Part shown: positions 1 through 8,121 of the stretch, piece after piece
How positions within the stretch are numbered: the first letter of the stretch is position 1
Layout of the letters: the number at the start of each line of letters is the position of its first letter
Source: Rhizobium sp. 32-5/1
GTDB taxonomy: Bacteria > Pseudomonadota > Alphaproteobacteria > Rhizobiales > Rhizobiaceae
Assembly (NCBI RefSeq): GCF_029537235.1
Contig: NZ_CP120638.1
Location: 3,598,501 to 3,662,500 of the forward strand
Direction of reading: 5' to 3'
DNA length: 64,000 bases
Position numbers and translations under genes: made by a program
The notes under the pieces: model-generated
Told to the model about the DNA's origin: nothing
What the model saw: only the letters and a program-made list of their open reading frames with translations
The model's database searches: none

Positions 1-1
1 G

Positions 2-426
2 CGGCTGATCAATGGCGGCACGACGGAGCGTTTTCATGCGCTGGCAAAGGTCGATGTCGCGGGCGAGGGGCGGCGGCAATCCTTAACATTTTCCGCGGCC
101 AGCCACGGTCCTTCCCCTATACCATCGACATGATGGAGCGCCATCCGCTCGGCAGCCAGAGTTTTACGCCGCTGTCGGCGCGGCCCTGGCTTGTCGTGGT
201 GGCGCCGGATGCGGGCGGCCGGCCCGGCCGGCCGATGGCGTTTCTGGCCCGATCCCGGCAGGGCGTCAACTATCACCGCAATGTCTGGCATCATCCGCTG
301 ATGGCGCTCGATGGCGTCAGTGATTTCCTGATTGCGGACCGGGAAGGGCCGGGCAACAATCTGGAAGAATTCTTCTACGACGAGGCCTTCCTCATCGAGG
401 AGCCGATAAGGGACACGGATCTATGA
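2..426 (+). CDS. allA: Ureidoglycolate lyase, 5' end outside window, frameshifted
   Basis: Ureidoglycolate lyase splits ureidoglycolate into glyoxylate and urea, the last step of allantoin breakdown. The visible part has the family core: an [13 protein letters not shown] stretch near the left edge, the [10 protein letters not shown] segment, [13 protein letters not shown] and the C-terminal [15 protein letters not shown]. The reading frame changes at the GGGG run at 67-70; adding one G joins the two halves as ...[15 protein letters not shown]..., so one base was probably lost there. The N-terminus lies upstream of base 1. The stop overlaps the start of uraH (ATGA), so the two are probably translationally coupled. 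It belongs to the purine catabolism block with guaD, puuD and xdhABC. Confidence 0.88.
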   Translation, partial: ADQWRHDGAFSCAGKGRCRGRGAAAILNIFRGQPRSFPYTIDMMERHPLGSQSFTPLSARPWLVVVAPDAGGRPGRPMAFLARSRQGVNYHRNVWHHPLMALDGVSDFLIADREGPGNNLEEFFYDEAFLIEEPIRDTDL

Positions 427-778
427 GCGGACGCCTGACCACGCATGTTCTCGACACGGCACTCGGCAAGCCGGCGCAGGGGCTGGCGATCAACTTGTTT
501 CGGATCGAGGGGAAGCCCGAACGCTGATCCGCTCCGTCGTCACCAATGCCGACGGCCGCGTCGATGGTCCGATGCTTGATGGAGAGGCCTTCGCCGTGGG
601 AACCTACGAGCTTCTGTTCCATGCCGGCGACTATCTGCGCGCAACGGGTTCCGACCTGCCGGAACCCGCCTTTCTGGACCTTATCCCGCTGCGTTTCGGC
701 ATCGCCGATGCGGGCAGCCACTATCATGTGCCGCTGCTGCTCTCGCCGTTCAGTTATTCGACCTATCGCGGGAGTTGA
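423..778 (+). CDS. uraH: 5-hydroxyisourate hydrolase, frameshifted
   Basis: HIU hydrolase (transthyretin-like family) opens 5-hydroxyisourate, the product of urate oxidase. The N-terminus [17 protein letters not shown] and the C-terminus [20 protein letters not shown] carry the family's conserved His-containing start and the YRGS end motif. The frame breaks at the GGGG run at 509-512; restoring one G gives ...[20 protein letters not shown]... and a 118-residue protein, the usual length. The start is the ATG overlapping the allA stop. It works together with puuD (urate oxidase) found on the other strand. Confidence 0.9.
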
Positions 779-786
779 GGTCATCC

Positions 787-815
787 TTGACAGGAGAGTA
801 TAGTTGTACGATATT
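787..815 (+). promoter_or_regulatory. Candidate sigma70 promoter of phd-yoeB
   Basis: TTGACA at 787-792, a 17-base spacer, then GATATT at 810-815. The -10 lies inside the inverted repeat at 804-823, so a bound antitoxin complex would block RNA polymerase. Sequence match only. Confidence 0.5.
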
Positions 816-823
816 TCGTACAA
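804..823. promoter_or_regulatory. Inverted-repeat operator of phd-yoeB
   Basis: Perfect 8-base arms TTGTACGA and TCGTACAA around TATT, 22 bases before the antitoxin start. The TGTAC core resembles the TGTACA core described for YefM-YoeB operators. Autoregulation by the antitoxin is inferred. Confidence 0.6.
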
Positions 824-845
824 GTCGAATGCTGGAGACAGTCAG

Positions 846-1130
846 ATGCGAACGGTAATGTTTTCAAAGGCACGTGAAGAACTTGCGAGCATTCTCGATG
901 AAGTCTCGAATGACTGTGTCACCGTGGAAATCGTGAGGCGCAACAAGCCATCGGTAATCCTAATCGATAAAAGCGATTATGAGGGAATGATGGAAACGAT
1001 GTATCTCATGTCAACCCCGGCCAATGCCAAGCGGCTGCTGAATGCCATCGAGAATGTCGATGCAGGAATTTATGAACAACATGATCTGATCGAGCCTGAG
1101 CTTTTGCCGAAAACGAAAAGGATTGGTTGA
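846..1130 (+). CDS. Type II antitoxin, Phd/YefM family
   Basis: A 94-residue antitoxin of the Phd/YefM fold. The N-terminal half (MRTVMFSKAREELASILDEV ... VEIVRRNKPSVILIDKSDYEGM) is the DNA-binding dimerisation domain. The charged C-terminus would wrap the toxin. I chose the ATG at 846 rather than the upstream TTG at 804 because 804 lies in the operator palindrome and the family starts at MRTV. The stop overlaps the yoeB start by one base, typical of TA operons. Predicted to neutralise YoeB and repress the operon together with it. Confidence 0.85.
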   Translation: MRTVMFSKAREELASILDEVSNDCVTVEIVRRNKPSVILIDKSDYEGMMETMYLMSTPANAKRLLNAIENVDAGIYEQHDLIEPELLPKTKRIG

Positions 1131-1413
1131 TGTCTCCGGACAGCCGCATTTCCTTGATGTGGGAGCCGGCGAGTTGGAAAGAATACATCTACTGGCAGGA
1201 AACCGATCCGAAGATGGTGGTGCGGATCAACGATCTGATAAAAGACGCGCTCCGCCACCCTTTCGAGGGTATCGGAAAACCAGAGCCTCTTCGTAATCAG
1301 CTAAGACGCCACTGGTCCCGTCGAATTACAAAAGAGCATCGCCTCGTTTACCGGGTTGAGGGTGAGGGGAAAAGCAGATGCTCATTATCATTCAGTGCAG
1401 ATCGCATTATTGA
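1130..1413 (+). CDS. yoeB: YoeB-family mRNA interferase toxin, frameshifted
   Basis: YoeB toxins are ribosome-dependent endoribonucleases. Family motifs are clear: YIYWQETDPK, RINDLIKDALRHPFEGIGKPEPL and HWSRRITKEHRLVYRV. As printed, the frame runs on into unrelated sequence. One missing G in the GGGG run at 1366-1369 restores the ending IIIQCRSHY-stop, which matches the canonical YoeB C-terminus with its catalytic His and terminal Tyr; the repaired protein is 94 residues. The toxin is probably intact in the real genome. It ends 3 bases before the convergent lldD stop. Confidence 0.87.
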
Positions 1414-1416
1414 CCA

Positions 1417-2553
1417 TCAATCCGCGAGCACATCCCGGTTGATGTCGCGGATATCGCGCTTGCCGCAAAGCGCCATGGTGATATCGAGTTCCTTCCGGAT
1501 GATTTCCAGCGCCAGCGTCACACCTGCTTCGCCCATGGCGCCGAGGCCGTAGAGGAACGGGCGGCCGATATAGGTGCCTTTGGCGCCGAGGGCGACAGCC
1601 TTGAGGACGTCCTGGCCGGAGCGGATGCCGCCATCCACGTGGATTTCGATTTTATCGCCAACGGCATCGACGATCCGCGGCAGCATGCTGATCGATGAAC
1701 GCGCGCCGTCCAACTGGCGACCGCCATGATTGGAAACGATGATGGCATCGGCGCCGGTGCGGGCTGCCATCTGCGCATCCTCGACGTCGAGAATGCCCTT
1801 AAGGATCAATGGCCCGCCCCACATCTCCTTGATCTCGGCGACATTTTCCCAGGACAGCTGGGGGTCGAACTGCTCGGCCGTCCAGGAGGAGAGCGAGGAA
1901 AGATCGGAAACGTTCTTTGCGTGGCCCACGATATTGCCAAAGCTGCGGCGCTGCGTCTTCAGCATCTGCATGCACCAAAGCGGTCGTGTGGCCATCTGCC
2001 AGATGTGTTTTGGCGTGAATTTCGGTGGGGCAGAGAGGCCGTTGCGCAGGTCCTTGTGGCGCTGGCCTAGAACCTGCAGATCGAGCGTCAGGACGAGCGC
2101 CGAGCACTTGGCCGCCTTGGCGCGGTCGATAAGGTTCTTGACGAATTCCCGGTCGCGCATGACGTAGAGCTGAAACCAGAATGGTTTCGAGGTGACAGAG
2201 GCGACGTCCTCGATCGAGCATATGCTCATCGTCGACAGCGTGAACGGAACGCCGAATTTTTCCGCTGCCTTTGCCGCCAGCATCTCGCCATCGGCATGCT
2301 GCATGCCGGTGAAGCCGGTCGGTGCCAATGCAACAGGCATGGAGACCGGCTGGCCGATCATCGTGGTCGCCAGCGAGCGGTTGGTCATATCCACCATCAC
2401 GCGCTGACGCAGCTTGATATCGTGAAAATCGGCCTCGTTGGCCCGGTAGGTGCTCTCCGTCCAGGCGCCGCTATCGGCGTAATCGAAGAACATCTTTGGC
2501 ACGCGGCGTTTTGCGAGGGCTTTGAGTTCGTGGATATCGAGAGGCTTGGACAT
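1417..2553 (-). CDS. lldD: FMN-dependent L-lactate dehydrogenase / alpha-hydroxy-acid oxidase
   Basis: A 378-residue enzyme that oxidises L-lactate (or another 2-hydroxy acid) with FMN and passes electrons to the respiratory chain. The signature SNHGGRQLDG with the catalytic His, the ALAPTGFTGM segment near the N-terminus, and the C-terminal HVDGGIRSGQDVLKA and GRPFLYGL phosphate-binding segments are all present. Length matches LldD. It lies inside the purine block but has no obvious role in it. LldD is the best guess; glycolate or mandelate oxidases share these motifs. Confidence 0.85.
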   Translation of the reverse strand: MSKPLDIHELKALAKRRVPKMFFDYADSGAWTESTYRANEADFHDIKLRQRVMVDMTNRSLATTMIGQPVSMPVALAPTGFTGMQHADGEMLAAKAAEKFGVPFTLSTMSICSIEDVASVTSKPFWFQLYVMRDREFVKNLIDRAKAAKCSALVLTLDLQVLGQRHKDLRNGLSAPPKFTPKHIWQMATRPLWCMQMLKTQRRSFGNIVGHAKNVSDLSSLSSWTAEQFDPQLSWENVAEIKEMWGGPLILKGILDVEDAQMAARTGADAIIVSNHGGRQLDGARSSISMLPRIVDAVGDKIEIHVDGGIRSGQDVLKAVALGAKGTYIGRPFLYGLGAMGEAGVTLALEIIRKELDITMALCGKRDIRDINRDVLAD

Positions 2554-2621
2554 GGCGCAGCTTTCGTAGGGGTCTGCTACGCCAATATCATGGTTTCCGC
2601 GCGCTTGTTAAGATCGCAAAG

Positions 2622-2654
2622 ACCCAAGAGGTAAAATAAATTTACCTCTTGGGT
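2622..2654 (-). terminator. Strong hairpin downstream of the DUF992 gene
   Basis: Perfect 14-base stem ACCCAAGAGGTAAA / TTTACCTCTTGGGT with a 5-base loop, between the DUF992 stop and lldD. On the minus strand it is followed only by CTTTGCG, so it is a terminator candidate without a full U-tract. Confidence 0.55.
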
Positions 2655-2709
2655 TGGGTTGTCACTTCAACCGTCTAAGTCCTCCAGCCGACGCCGGAGG
2701 GTAACGACA

Positions 2710-3243
2710 TCAGTTGATCGGATTGAGGGTGACGGATGTCCCGGTCGCTGCAACGTTCAAGCCGAGCTGGCCCGTAACGCTCACGGTCTGCAACTGGATC
2801 GAGCCGGATGTGCCGCCCACCAGGATATTGGTTCCGATGCCGGCGCCGACAGTTGCTTCTGCGGTCGCGCCCTGATAGACGCCGCCGAGCGAGCCGCGGT
2901 GATAGCCGGCAGTTGGCGCAAACACGGCCCAGACAAGCCGGCCGCGTGTTGTGAAGCCGAGGTCGACGCCCATCTTGCGGATAGCGCCGGTGTATTGATC
3001 GGTTCGCTCCTGTCCGACGGTGGATTTGAAGACGCAATCGATCTCCTTGGCCGAGCCGAGGACATAGCCGACGCCGCCGCCAATGTTGCAGTCGAGATAG
3101 CCGATTTTCACGCCGTTGCTGACATCGGCTTCTTCATAGGGCACCGGGTCCTGGTTGGCGGAGAGGTCTGCTGCATGCGCTGCGGTAACGCCAGCGAACA
3201 TCGGCAGGGCGGCGACAAGCGCCAGAGCGGGAATGGGGTTCAT
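2710..3243 (-). CDS. DUF992 family secreted protein
   Basis: A 177-residue exported protein with an N-terminal signal peptide ending around AHAADLS, followed by a glycine-rich beta domain (IGYLDCNIGGGVGYV ... VDLGFTTRGRLVWAVFAP ... GGVYQGATAEATVGAGIG). This arrangement matches DUF992, a family common in Rhizobiales with no known function. The start was placed at the ATG before the signal peptide; a longer upstream reading has no signal sequence. A single-gene unit ending at a strong hairpin. Confidence 0.75.
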   Translation of the reverse strand: MNPIPALALVAALPMFAGVTAAHAADLSANQDPVPYEEADVSNGVKIGYLDCNIGGGVGYVLGSAKEIDCVFKSTVGQERTDQYTGAIRKMGVDLGFTTRGRLVWAVFAPTAGYHRGSLGGVYQGATAEATVGAGIGTNILVGGTSGSIQLQTVSVTGQLGLNVAATGTSVTLNPIN

Positions 3244-3427
3244 TTTGAATTCTCCATGTCTTCGATTTATTTTTCTTCGAATCGTTACGGCGCAGAGCCG
3301 TTGCTGACCCGGTTTTGATTCCGGCATGCGTTTAACGCGCCTGAACCTAGAAAGGTTCATTCGGACATTTCGGAGGCGGCATTGTGGAGGCCTAAGGATG
3401 GTTGCTGCCTTGACTGCATTTCGACAG

Positions 3428-4744
3428 TTAAAGTGCACCGAGCGTGGACTTCGCCGCAACGCCGGCAACATAGGTCTCGGCGATCGACCGGTCGTCGCCC
3501 ATGGTCTGCAGCAGGAAAAGTTCATCGGCAAGGGAGGTGACAACCTCGGCCTTCAGCGCCATCGCCGGCGTCGCTGCCATGTCGAGCACGACGAAATCGG
3601 CGTCCGTGCCGGGCTCCAATGTGCCGATTTTCTGCGACAACGAGAGCGCCTGCGCATTGCCGAGCGTCATCATGTGGTAGCTCTCGAACGGGTTCAGCCG
3701 CTCGCCCTGCAACTGGAGTATCTTGTAGGCCTCGTCGAGCGTGCGCAGCATGGAATAGCTGGATCCGCCGCCGATATCGGTGGCGATAGACACGCGTACC
3801 GGTTTCTCTCTCACGGTCAGTTTACGTAGTGGGAAGAGCCCTGAGCCGAGGAACAGGTTGGAGGTCGGGCAGAAGACTGCAACGGAGCCGGTTTCACTCA
3901 TCGCGTCCGCCTCTCGGTCTGACAGGTGAATGCAATGGCCGAACAGGCTCCTGGGGCCGAGAATGCCATAACGGGCATAGACGTCGGTGTAATCCTTCGC
4001 TTCCGGATAGAGCGAGCAGGTAAAATCGATCTCGTCGCGGTTTTCCGAGAGGTGCGTCTGGACGTGCAGATCGGGGAACTCGCGGATCAGTGCCTGCGCG
4101 ACGCTCATCTGTTCCGGCGTCGAGGTGATCGCAAATCTCGGCGTGATCGCAACATGGTTGCGGCCTCTGCCATGCCATTGTTCGATCACTGCGCGGGTCT
4201 CGTCATAGCCCATCTCAGGCGTGTCGAGCAGCCCCTGCGGCGCGTTGCGGTCCATCATCACCTTGCCGGCGACCATGCGCATGTTGCGCGCAATTGCTTC
4301 GGAGAAGAAGGCGTCGGCAGAGGTCTTGTGCACGGAGCAATAAGCAACTGCCGTCGTTGTGCCGTGGCGGATCATCTCGTCAAAGAAATGTGTCGCGATA
4401 CGCTTGGCATGCGCAGTCTCGACGAAACGGCACTCCTCCGGAAACGTGTAGGTGTTCAACCACTCCAGCAGATTGGCGGCATAGGAGCCGATGACCTGCA
4501 TCTGCGGGAAATGCAGGTGCGTGTCGATAAAGCCCGGTAGAATCAAATGCGGTCGGTGGTCGATCTCGGTGACACCTTCCGGCGCCTGCGCCTTGACGGC
4601 CTCATAGGAACCGCTGGCGATGATCAGCCCGTCGGCGACGAGCAGGGCGCCATCGTCCTCGTAGACATAAGCCGAGTGATCATCCAGGCTCTCGGGCTTG
4701 CGGGTAAAGCTCAGCGTCCTTCCGCGGATCAGGGTTGCCGTCAT
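3428..4744 (-). CDS. guaD: Guanine deaminase
   Basis: Deaminates guanine to xanthine and feeds the xanthine dehydrogenase encoded nearby. A 438-residue amidohydrolase with the metal-binding motif [12 protein letters not shown], the second motif HVQTHLSEN, FGHCIHLSD, and the metal Asp in ATDIGGGSSYSM. Length is standard for bacterial GuaD. The start overlaps the puuD stop by 4 bases (ATGA), so the two are co-transcribed and probably coupled. Confidence 0.93.
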   Translation of the reverse strand: MTATLIRGRTLSFTRKPESLDDHSAYVYEDDGALLVADGLIIASGSYEAVKAQAPEGVTEIDHRPHLILPGFIDTHLHFPQMQVIGSYAANLLEWLNTYTFPEECRFVETAHAKRIATHFFDEMIRHGTTTAVAYCSVHKTSADAFFSEAIARNMRMVAGKVMMDRNAPQGLLDTPEMGYDETRAVIEQWHGRGRNHVAITPRFAITSTPEQMSVAQALIREFPDLHVQTHLSENRDEIDFTCSLYPEAKDYTDVYARYGILGPRSLFGHCIHLSDREADAMSETGSVAVFCPTSNLFLGSGLFPLRKLTVREKPVRVSIATDIGGGSSYSMLRTLDEAYKILQLQGERLNPFESYHMMTLGNAQALSLSQKIGTLEPGTDADFVVLDMAATPAMALKAEVVTSLADELFLLQTMGDDRSIAETYVAGVAAKSTLGAL

Positions 4745-5978
4745 CGGGTCGCGCTTTCCTGTGCGGCACTTTCGAACCAGGCGGCGAGAAGCTGGCGCTC
4801 CTCCACCGTCATTTCGGTGATGTTGCCCGGCGGCATGGCATGGCTGCGGCCGGCCTGGATGTAGATTTCGCGGGCATGGGCGGCTATCTCGGCGTCGTTT
4901 TCCAGCACCACGCCCTTCGGCGCGCGCACGATGCCTTCATAGACCGGTTCCGCCGCATGGCACATGGAACAGCGTGTCGAGATCGTATCGCGCACGGCGG
5001 GAAATGCGCGTTGGCGGCAAAGCGCTCGAAGGCCGGCGCGACCTGCGCCGTTTCACCACCGGTCAGCACCTTGGGCACCGTGGAGAGCCACATGATGATG
5101 ATAAAGAGGATCAGCGTGACGATCCAAGTCCAGGTCGGCCGGCCCTTCCGCGCATGCGTGGTGTTGAACCAGTGGCGGATGGTGACGCCCATCAGGAAGA
5201 CCAGCGCTGCGATCACCCAGTTGAACGCCGTGGCAAACGCCAGCGGGTAGTGGTTCGACAGCATGAAGAAGATGACGGGCAGGGTCAGATAGTTGTTGTG
5301 CAGCGAGCGCTGCTTGGCGATCGCGCCATATTTCGGATCAGGCGTGCGGCCGGCGATCAGGTCCGCGACCACGATCCGCTGGTTCGGCATGATGATGAAA
5401 AAGACATTGGCCGACATGATTGTCGCGGTGAAAGCGCCGAGATGCAGGAAGGCGGCACGGCCGGAAAACACCTGCGTATAGCCCCAGGCCATGGCCACCA
5501 GCGCGACATAGAGAATGCCCATCAGCGTCCAGGTGTTCTTGCCGAGCGGAGACTTGCACAGGAGATCGTAGAATATCCAGCCGATGGCGAGCGAGGCCAG
5601 CGAAATAAGAATTGCCGTGGTCGAGGAGATATCCAGCACATGCCGGTCGATCAGGAAGAGATCGGCGCCGCCATAATAGACGATGCAGAGCATGGCAAAG
5701 CCCGACAGCCAGGTGGCGTAGCTTTCCCATTTGAACCATGTGAGGTGCTCCGGCATCGTCGCCGGCGCGACCAGATATTTCTGGATGTGGTAGAAGCCGC
5801 CGCCATGCACCTGCCATTCCTCGCCATAGGCGCCAACCGGAAGATGATCGCGCTTCACAAGGCCAAGGTCGAGCGCGATGAAATAGAACGACGAACCGAT
5901 CCATGCGATTGCGGTGATCACATGCAGCCAGCGGACGGCAAAAGACAGCCACTCCCAGGCTATGGCGTATTCATACAT
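4741..5978 (-). CDS. puuD: Membrane urate oxidase PuuD with C-terminal cytochrome c domain, frameshifted
   Basis: PuuD couples urate oxidation to 5-hydroxyisourate with the respiratory chain through a fused cytochrome c. The first ~310 residues form a multi-helix membrane domain starting WLSFAVRWLHVITAIAWIGSSFYF. The C-terminal domain has a heme-binding CSMCH and a distal Met near SHAMPPGNIT. The two parts are in different frames; one base is missing in the GGG run at 4999-5001 (plus strand). Repair gives ...AHFPAVRDTISTRC... and 412 residues. It is coupled to guaD and supplies substrate for UraH. Confidence 0.9.
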
Positions 5979-6112
5979 TCAAGTCCCCTTTTCTTCCCCC
6001 GCAGCGCCACCTTGCGAAAATTTCGAGCGAGAGGGAAGGGCGAAAAACAACTGTCCATCGGATGATTGTGTCGGCACGCCCTTCGGACCGAGGGCTCGGG
6101 AGACGCGCGCCG

Positions 6113-7009
6113 TCACTCGTAGAACGGTGCGAGTTCTTCCAGCAGCCAGTTGCGAAAATCGCGGATTTTCGGAATGTTGCGCCGGCCTTCAGGGTAAACC
6201 AGCCAATAGTCGCGGCCATCATTGCAGGTCAGCGAAAATGGTTGAAAGAGCCTGCCGCTTTCGATCTCGTCCGGGAAGTGCTTCGGGTTGACGATGGCGA
6301 CCCCCTGGCCGGCGATCGCCATGCCTGCATCGAAGGATTGTGTTCCAAGCTCGTTGGCTGGGAAACGGCCAAGACCGGGGTCTTCGATGCCGGCCTCTGT
6401 GAACCATTGTTTCCACCATGTATCCGCGGCGCTGATGATCGGCAGTTTCAGAAGGTCGGCCGGCTCATGGATGCCGCCGATCGAGGCGGCGAGTTTCGGG
6501 CTCAGCATCGGCGTGAAATCCATCCGCATGATGCGATGCGCTTTCAAACCCGGCCAGTCGCCTTGGCCCCACCGGATGGCGACGTCTGCCCGGGTGCTGA
6601 CGAAATCGATGATCACGGGCGATGTCGAAAGGCGCACCGCGATATTGGGATGCTTGAGCTGGAAACGCCCGAGGGTGCGGGTCAGCCATTGCTGGGCAAA
6701 CGTAGCGGTCGAATCGATATGCAGCAATTGGCCGGCGTCTGAGCGCAGCGCGGCAAGCGCCTCTTCGAGAATGGAGAACCCCTGCGCGATCTTGGGCGCC
6801 AGCCTTTCACCAGCCTCGGTGAGGGCGATTTGACGGGGCCTCCGGAAAAACAGCGGCTCACCGACATGATCCTCGAGCAGCTTGATCTGGTAGCTGACGG
6901 CGGTCTGCGTCATGCCGAGTTCGTCGCCGGCCTTGGTGAAACTCAACAGCCGGGCCGCCGCCTCGAAGACACGCAGGGCATTCAACGGCATCTGTTTCGA
7001 CATCTTCAT
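6113..7009 (-). CDS. LysR-family regulator, GcvA-like
   Basis: A ~298-residue LysR regulator: N-terminal winged helix (LNALRVFEAAARLLSFTKAGDELGMTQTAVSYQIKLLE) followed by a periplasmic-binding-like effector domain (IAVRLSTSPVIIDF ... VAIRWGQGDWPG), the GcvA/AmpR subgroup pattern. The start was chosen at MKMSKQMPLNA; in-frame Met codons at 7030 and 7039 are possible. It lies between xdhC and puuD on the same strand and may regulate purine catabolism, but position is the only evidence for that. Confidence 0.85.
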   Translation of the reverse strand: MKMSKQMPLNALRVFEAAARLLSFTKAGDELGMTQTAVSYQIKLLEDHVGEPLFFRRPRQIALTEAGERLAPKIAQGFSILEEALAALRSDAGQLLHIDSTATFAQQWLTRTLGRFQLKHPNIAVRLSTSPVIIDFVSTRADVAIRWGQGDWPGLKAHRIMRMDFTPMLSPKLAASIGGIHEPADLLKLPIISAADTWWKQWFTEAGIEDPGLGRFPANELGTQSFDAGMAIAGQGVAIVNPKHFPDEIESGRLFQPFSLTCNDGRDYWLVYPEGRRNIPKIRDFRNWLLEELAPFYE

Positions 7010-7292
7010 GGATAAGGTCTCTTGATGCATCGCGATCATCGTTCGATTGGAATTCCAGCACTTTTCCCGGCATCCTGCAATCCTGATCATCAAGCCGACA
7101 AGGTGCAATCATGGACTGCCACACCGTTGACCGTCGTCGTTCCCCGACCATTTTCCGTTTTGGGCAACACCTGCGCGACCTGTTTCAAACCTTGTTGCCG
7201 CGGACCGCGCGGGGTTCGGCAAAACTCGATCTCGACGTAATGTCAGACTTCATGAAGAGGGACCTGGGCTTTCTCGATGGCCGCGATCCGCG

Positions 7293-8117
7293 TCAGGATT
7301 CTGACTTTACCCGGTAGGCAGCGATCGCCATCAGGATTTCGGCGGCGGTCATGGCGGCAATCACCGCAGGGCGTTTGTCCTCGACAGCCTTGCCGCCGAT
7401 CGGCAGGACAAGGCGGTCGATGAGGGCGTCGCCAAATCCCTCGCGCCGCGCCCAACTGGCAAAGGTGGCGCGCTTGGTCTTCGAGCCGATCATGCCGACA
7501 TAGGCGAGATCGTCGCGCTGGAGCGCCTGGCGGGCAATCAGGAAATCGAGCGCATGGTCATGCGTCAGAATGACGACGGCCGAGCCCGGAGAGATATCCT
7601 TGATGATCGATTCCGGCATGGCAACCAGCCGGTGGCTGGCCCCGGCCGACATCTGGTCGAGTTCGCTCTTTCGCGTTTCGACCGCATAGGTCTTCACCGG
7701 CAGCAGCAAAAGCGCGTCGCCAAGCGCCCGCCCCACATGGCCGGCGCCGAACAGCCAGACTTCGGGCATAGCGGCCACTCGCGTCCGCAATTGTTCTTGC
7801 AGGCGGTCACGCTCGCCGTCATCGCCAATCCGGAAACCGATCACAACCCGGCCGCCACAACACTGGCCGATGTCAGGCCCGAGCGGAATGTCCATTTCGA
7901 AACGGTCGGTGACCCCGGCCAGAAGCGCGCGGGCATTGTCGATCGCCAGATGTTCCATCTGGCCGCCGCCGATCGTGCCGTGGGTGTCGGTCGGCGAGAC
8001 CAGCATGAAGGCGCCGGCCTCGCGGGGCGTCGAGCCCATCGCCTCGACGATTTCGACGATCACCAGCCGGTATTCGCGTTCCAGAAAGGCTTCGAGACTG
8101 TCGATGGCAAAATTCAT
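7293..8117 (-). CDS. xdhC: Xanthine dehydrogenase accessory protein XdhC
   Basis: Binds and helps insert the sulfurated molybdenum cofactor into XdhB. It has the N-terminal VEAMGSTPREAGAFMLV and GTIGGGQMEHLA motifs of XdhC and a C-terminal Rossmann domain (VWLFGAGHVGRALGDAL ... YVGMIGSKTKRATF). 274 residues, normal length. It follows xdhB by 4 bases and is the last gene of the xdhA-xdhB-xdhC operon. Confidence 0.93.
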   Translation of the reverse strand: MNFAIDSLEAFLEREYRLVIVEIVEAMGSTPREAGAFMLVSPTDTHGTIGGGQMEHLAIDNARALLAGVTDRFEMDIPLGPDIGQCCGGRVVIGFRIGDDGERDRLQEQLRTRVAAMPEVWLFGAGHVGRALGDALLLLPVKTYAVETRKSELDQMSAGASHRLVAMPESIIKDISPGSAVVILTHDHALDFLIARQALQRDDLAYVGMIGSKTKRATFASWARREGFGDALIDRLVLPIGGKAVEDKRPAVIAAMTAAEILMAIAAYRVKSES

Positions 8118-8121
8118 GCGG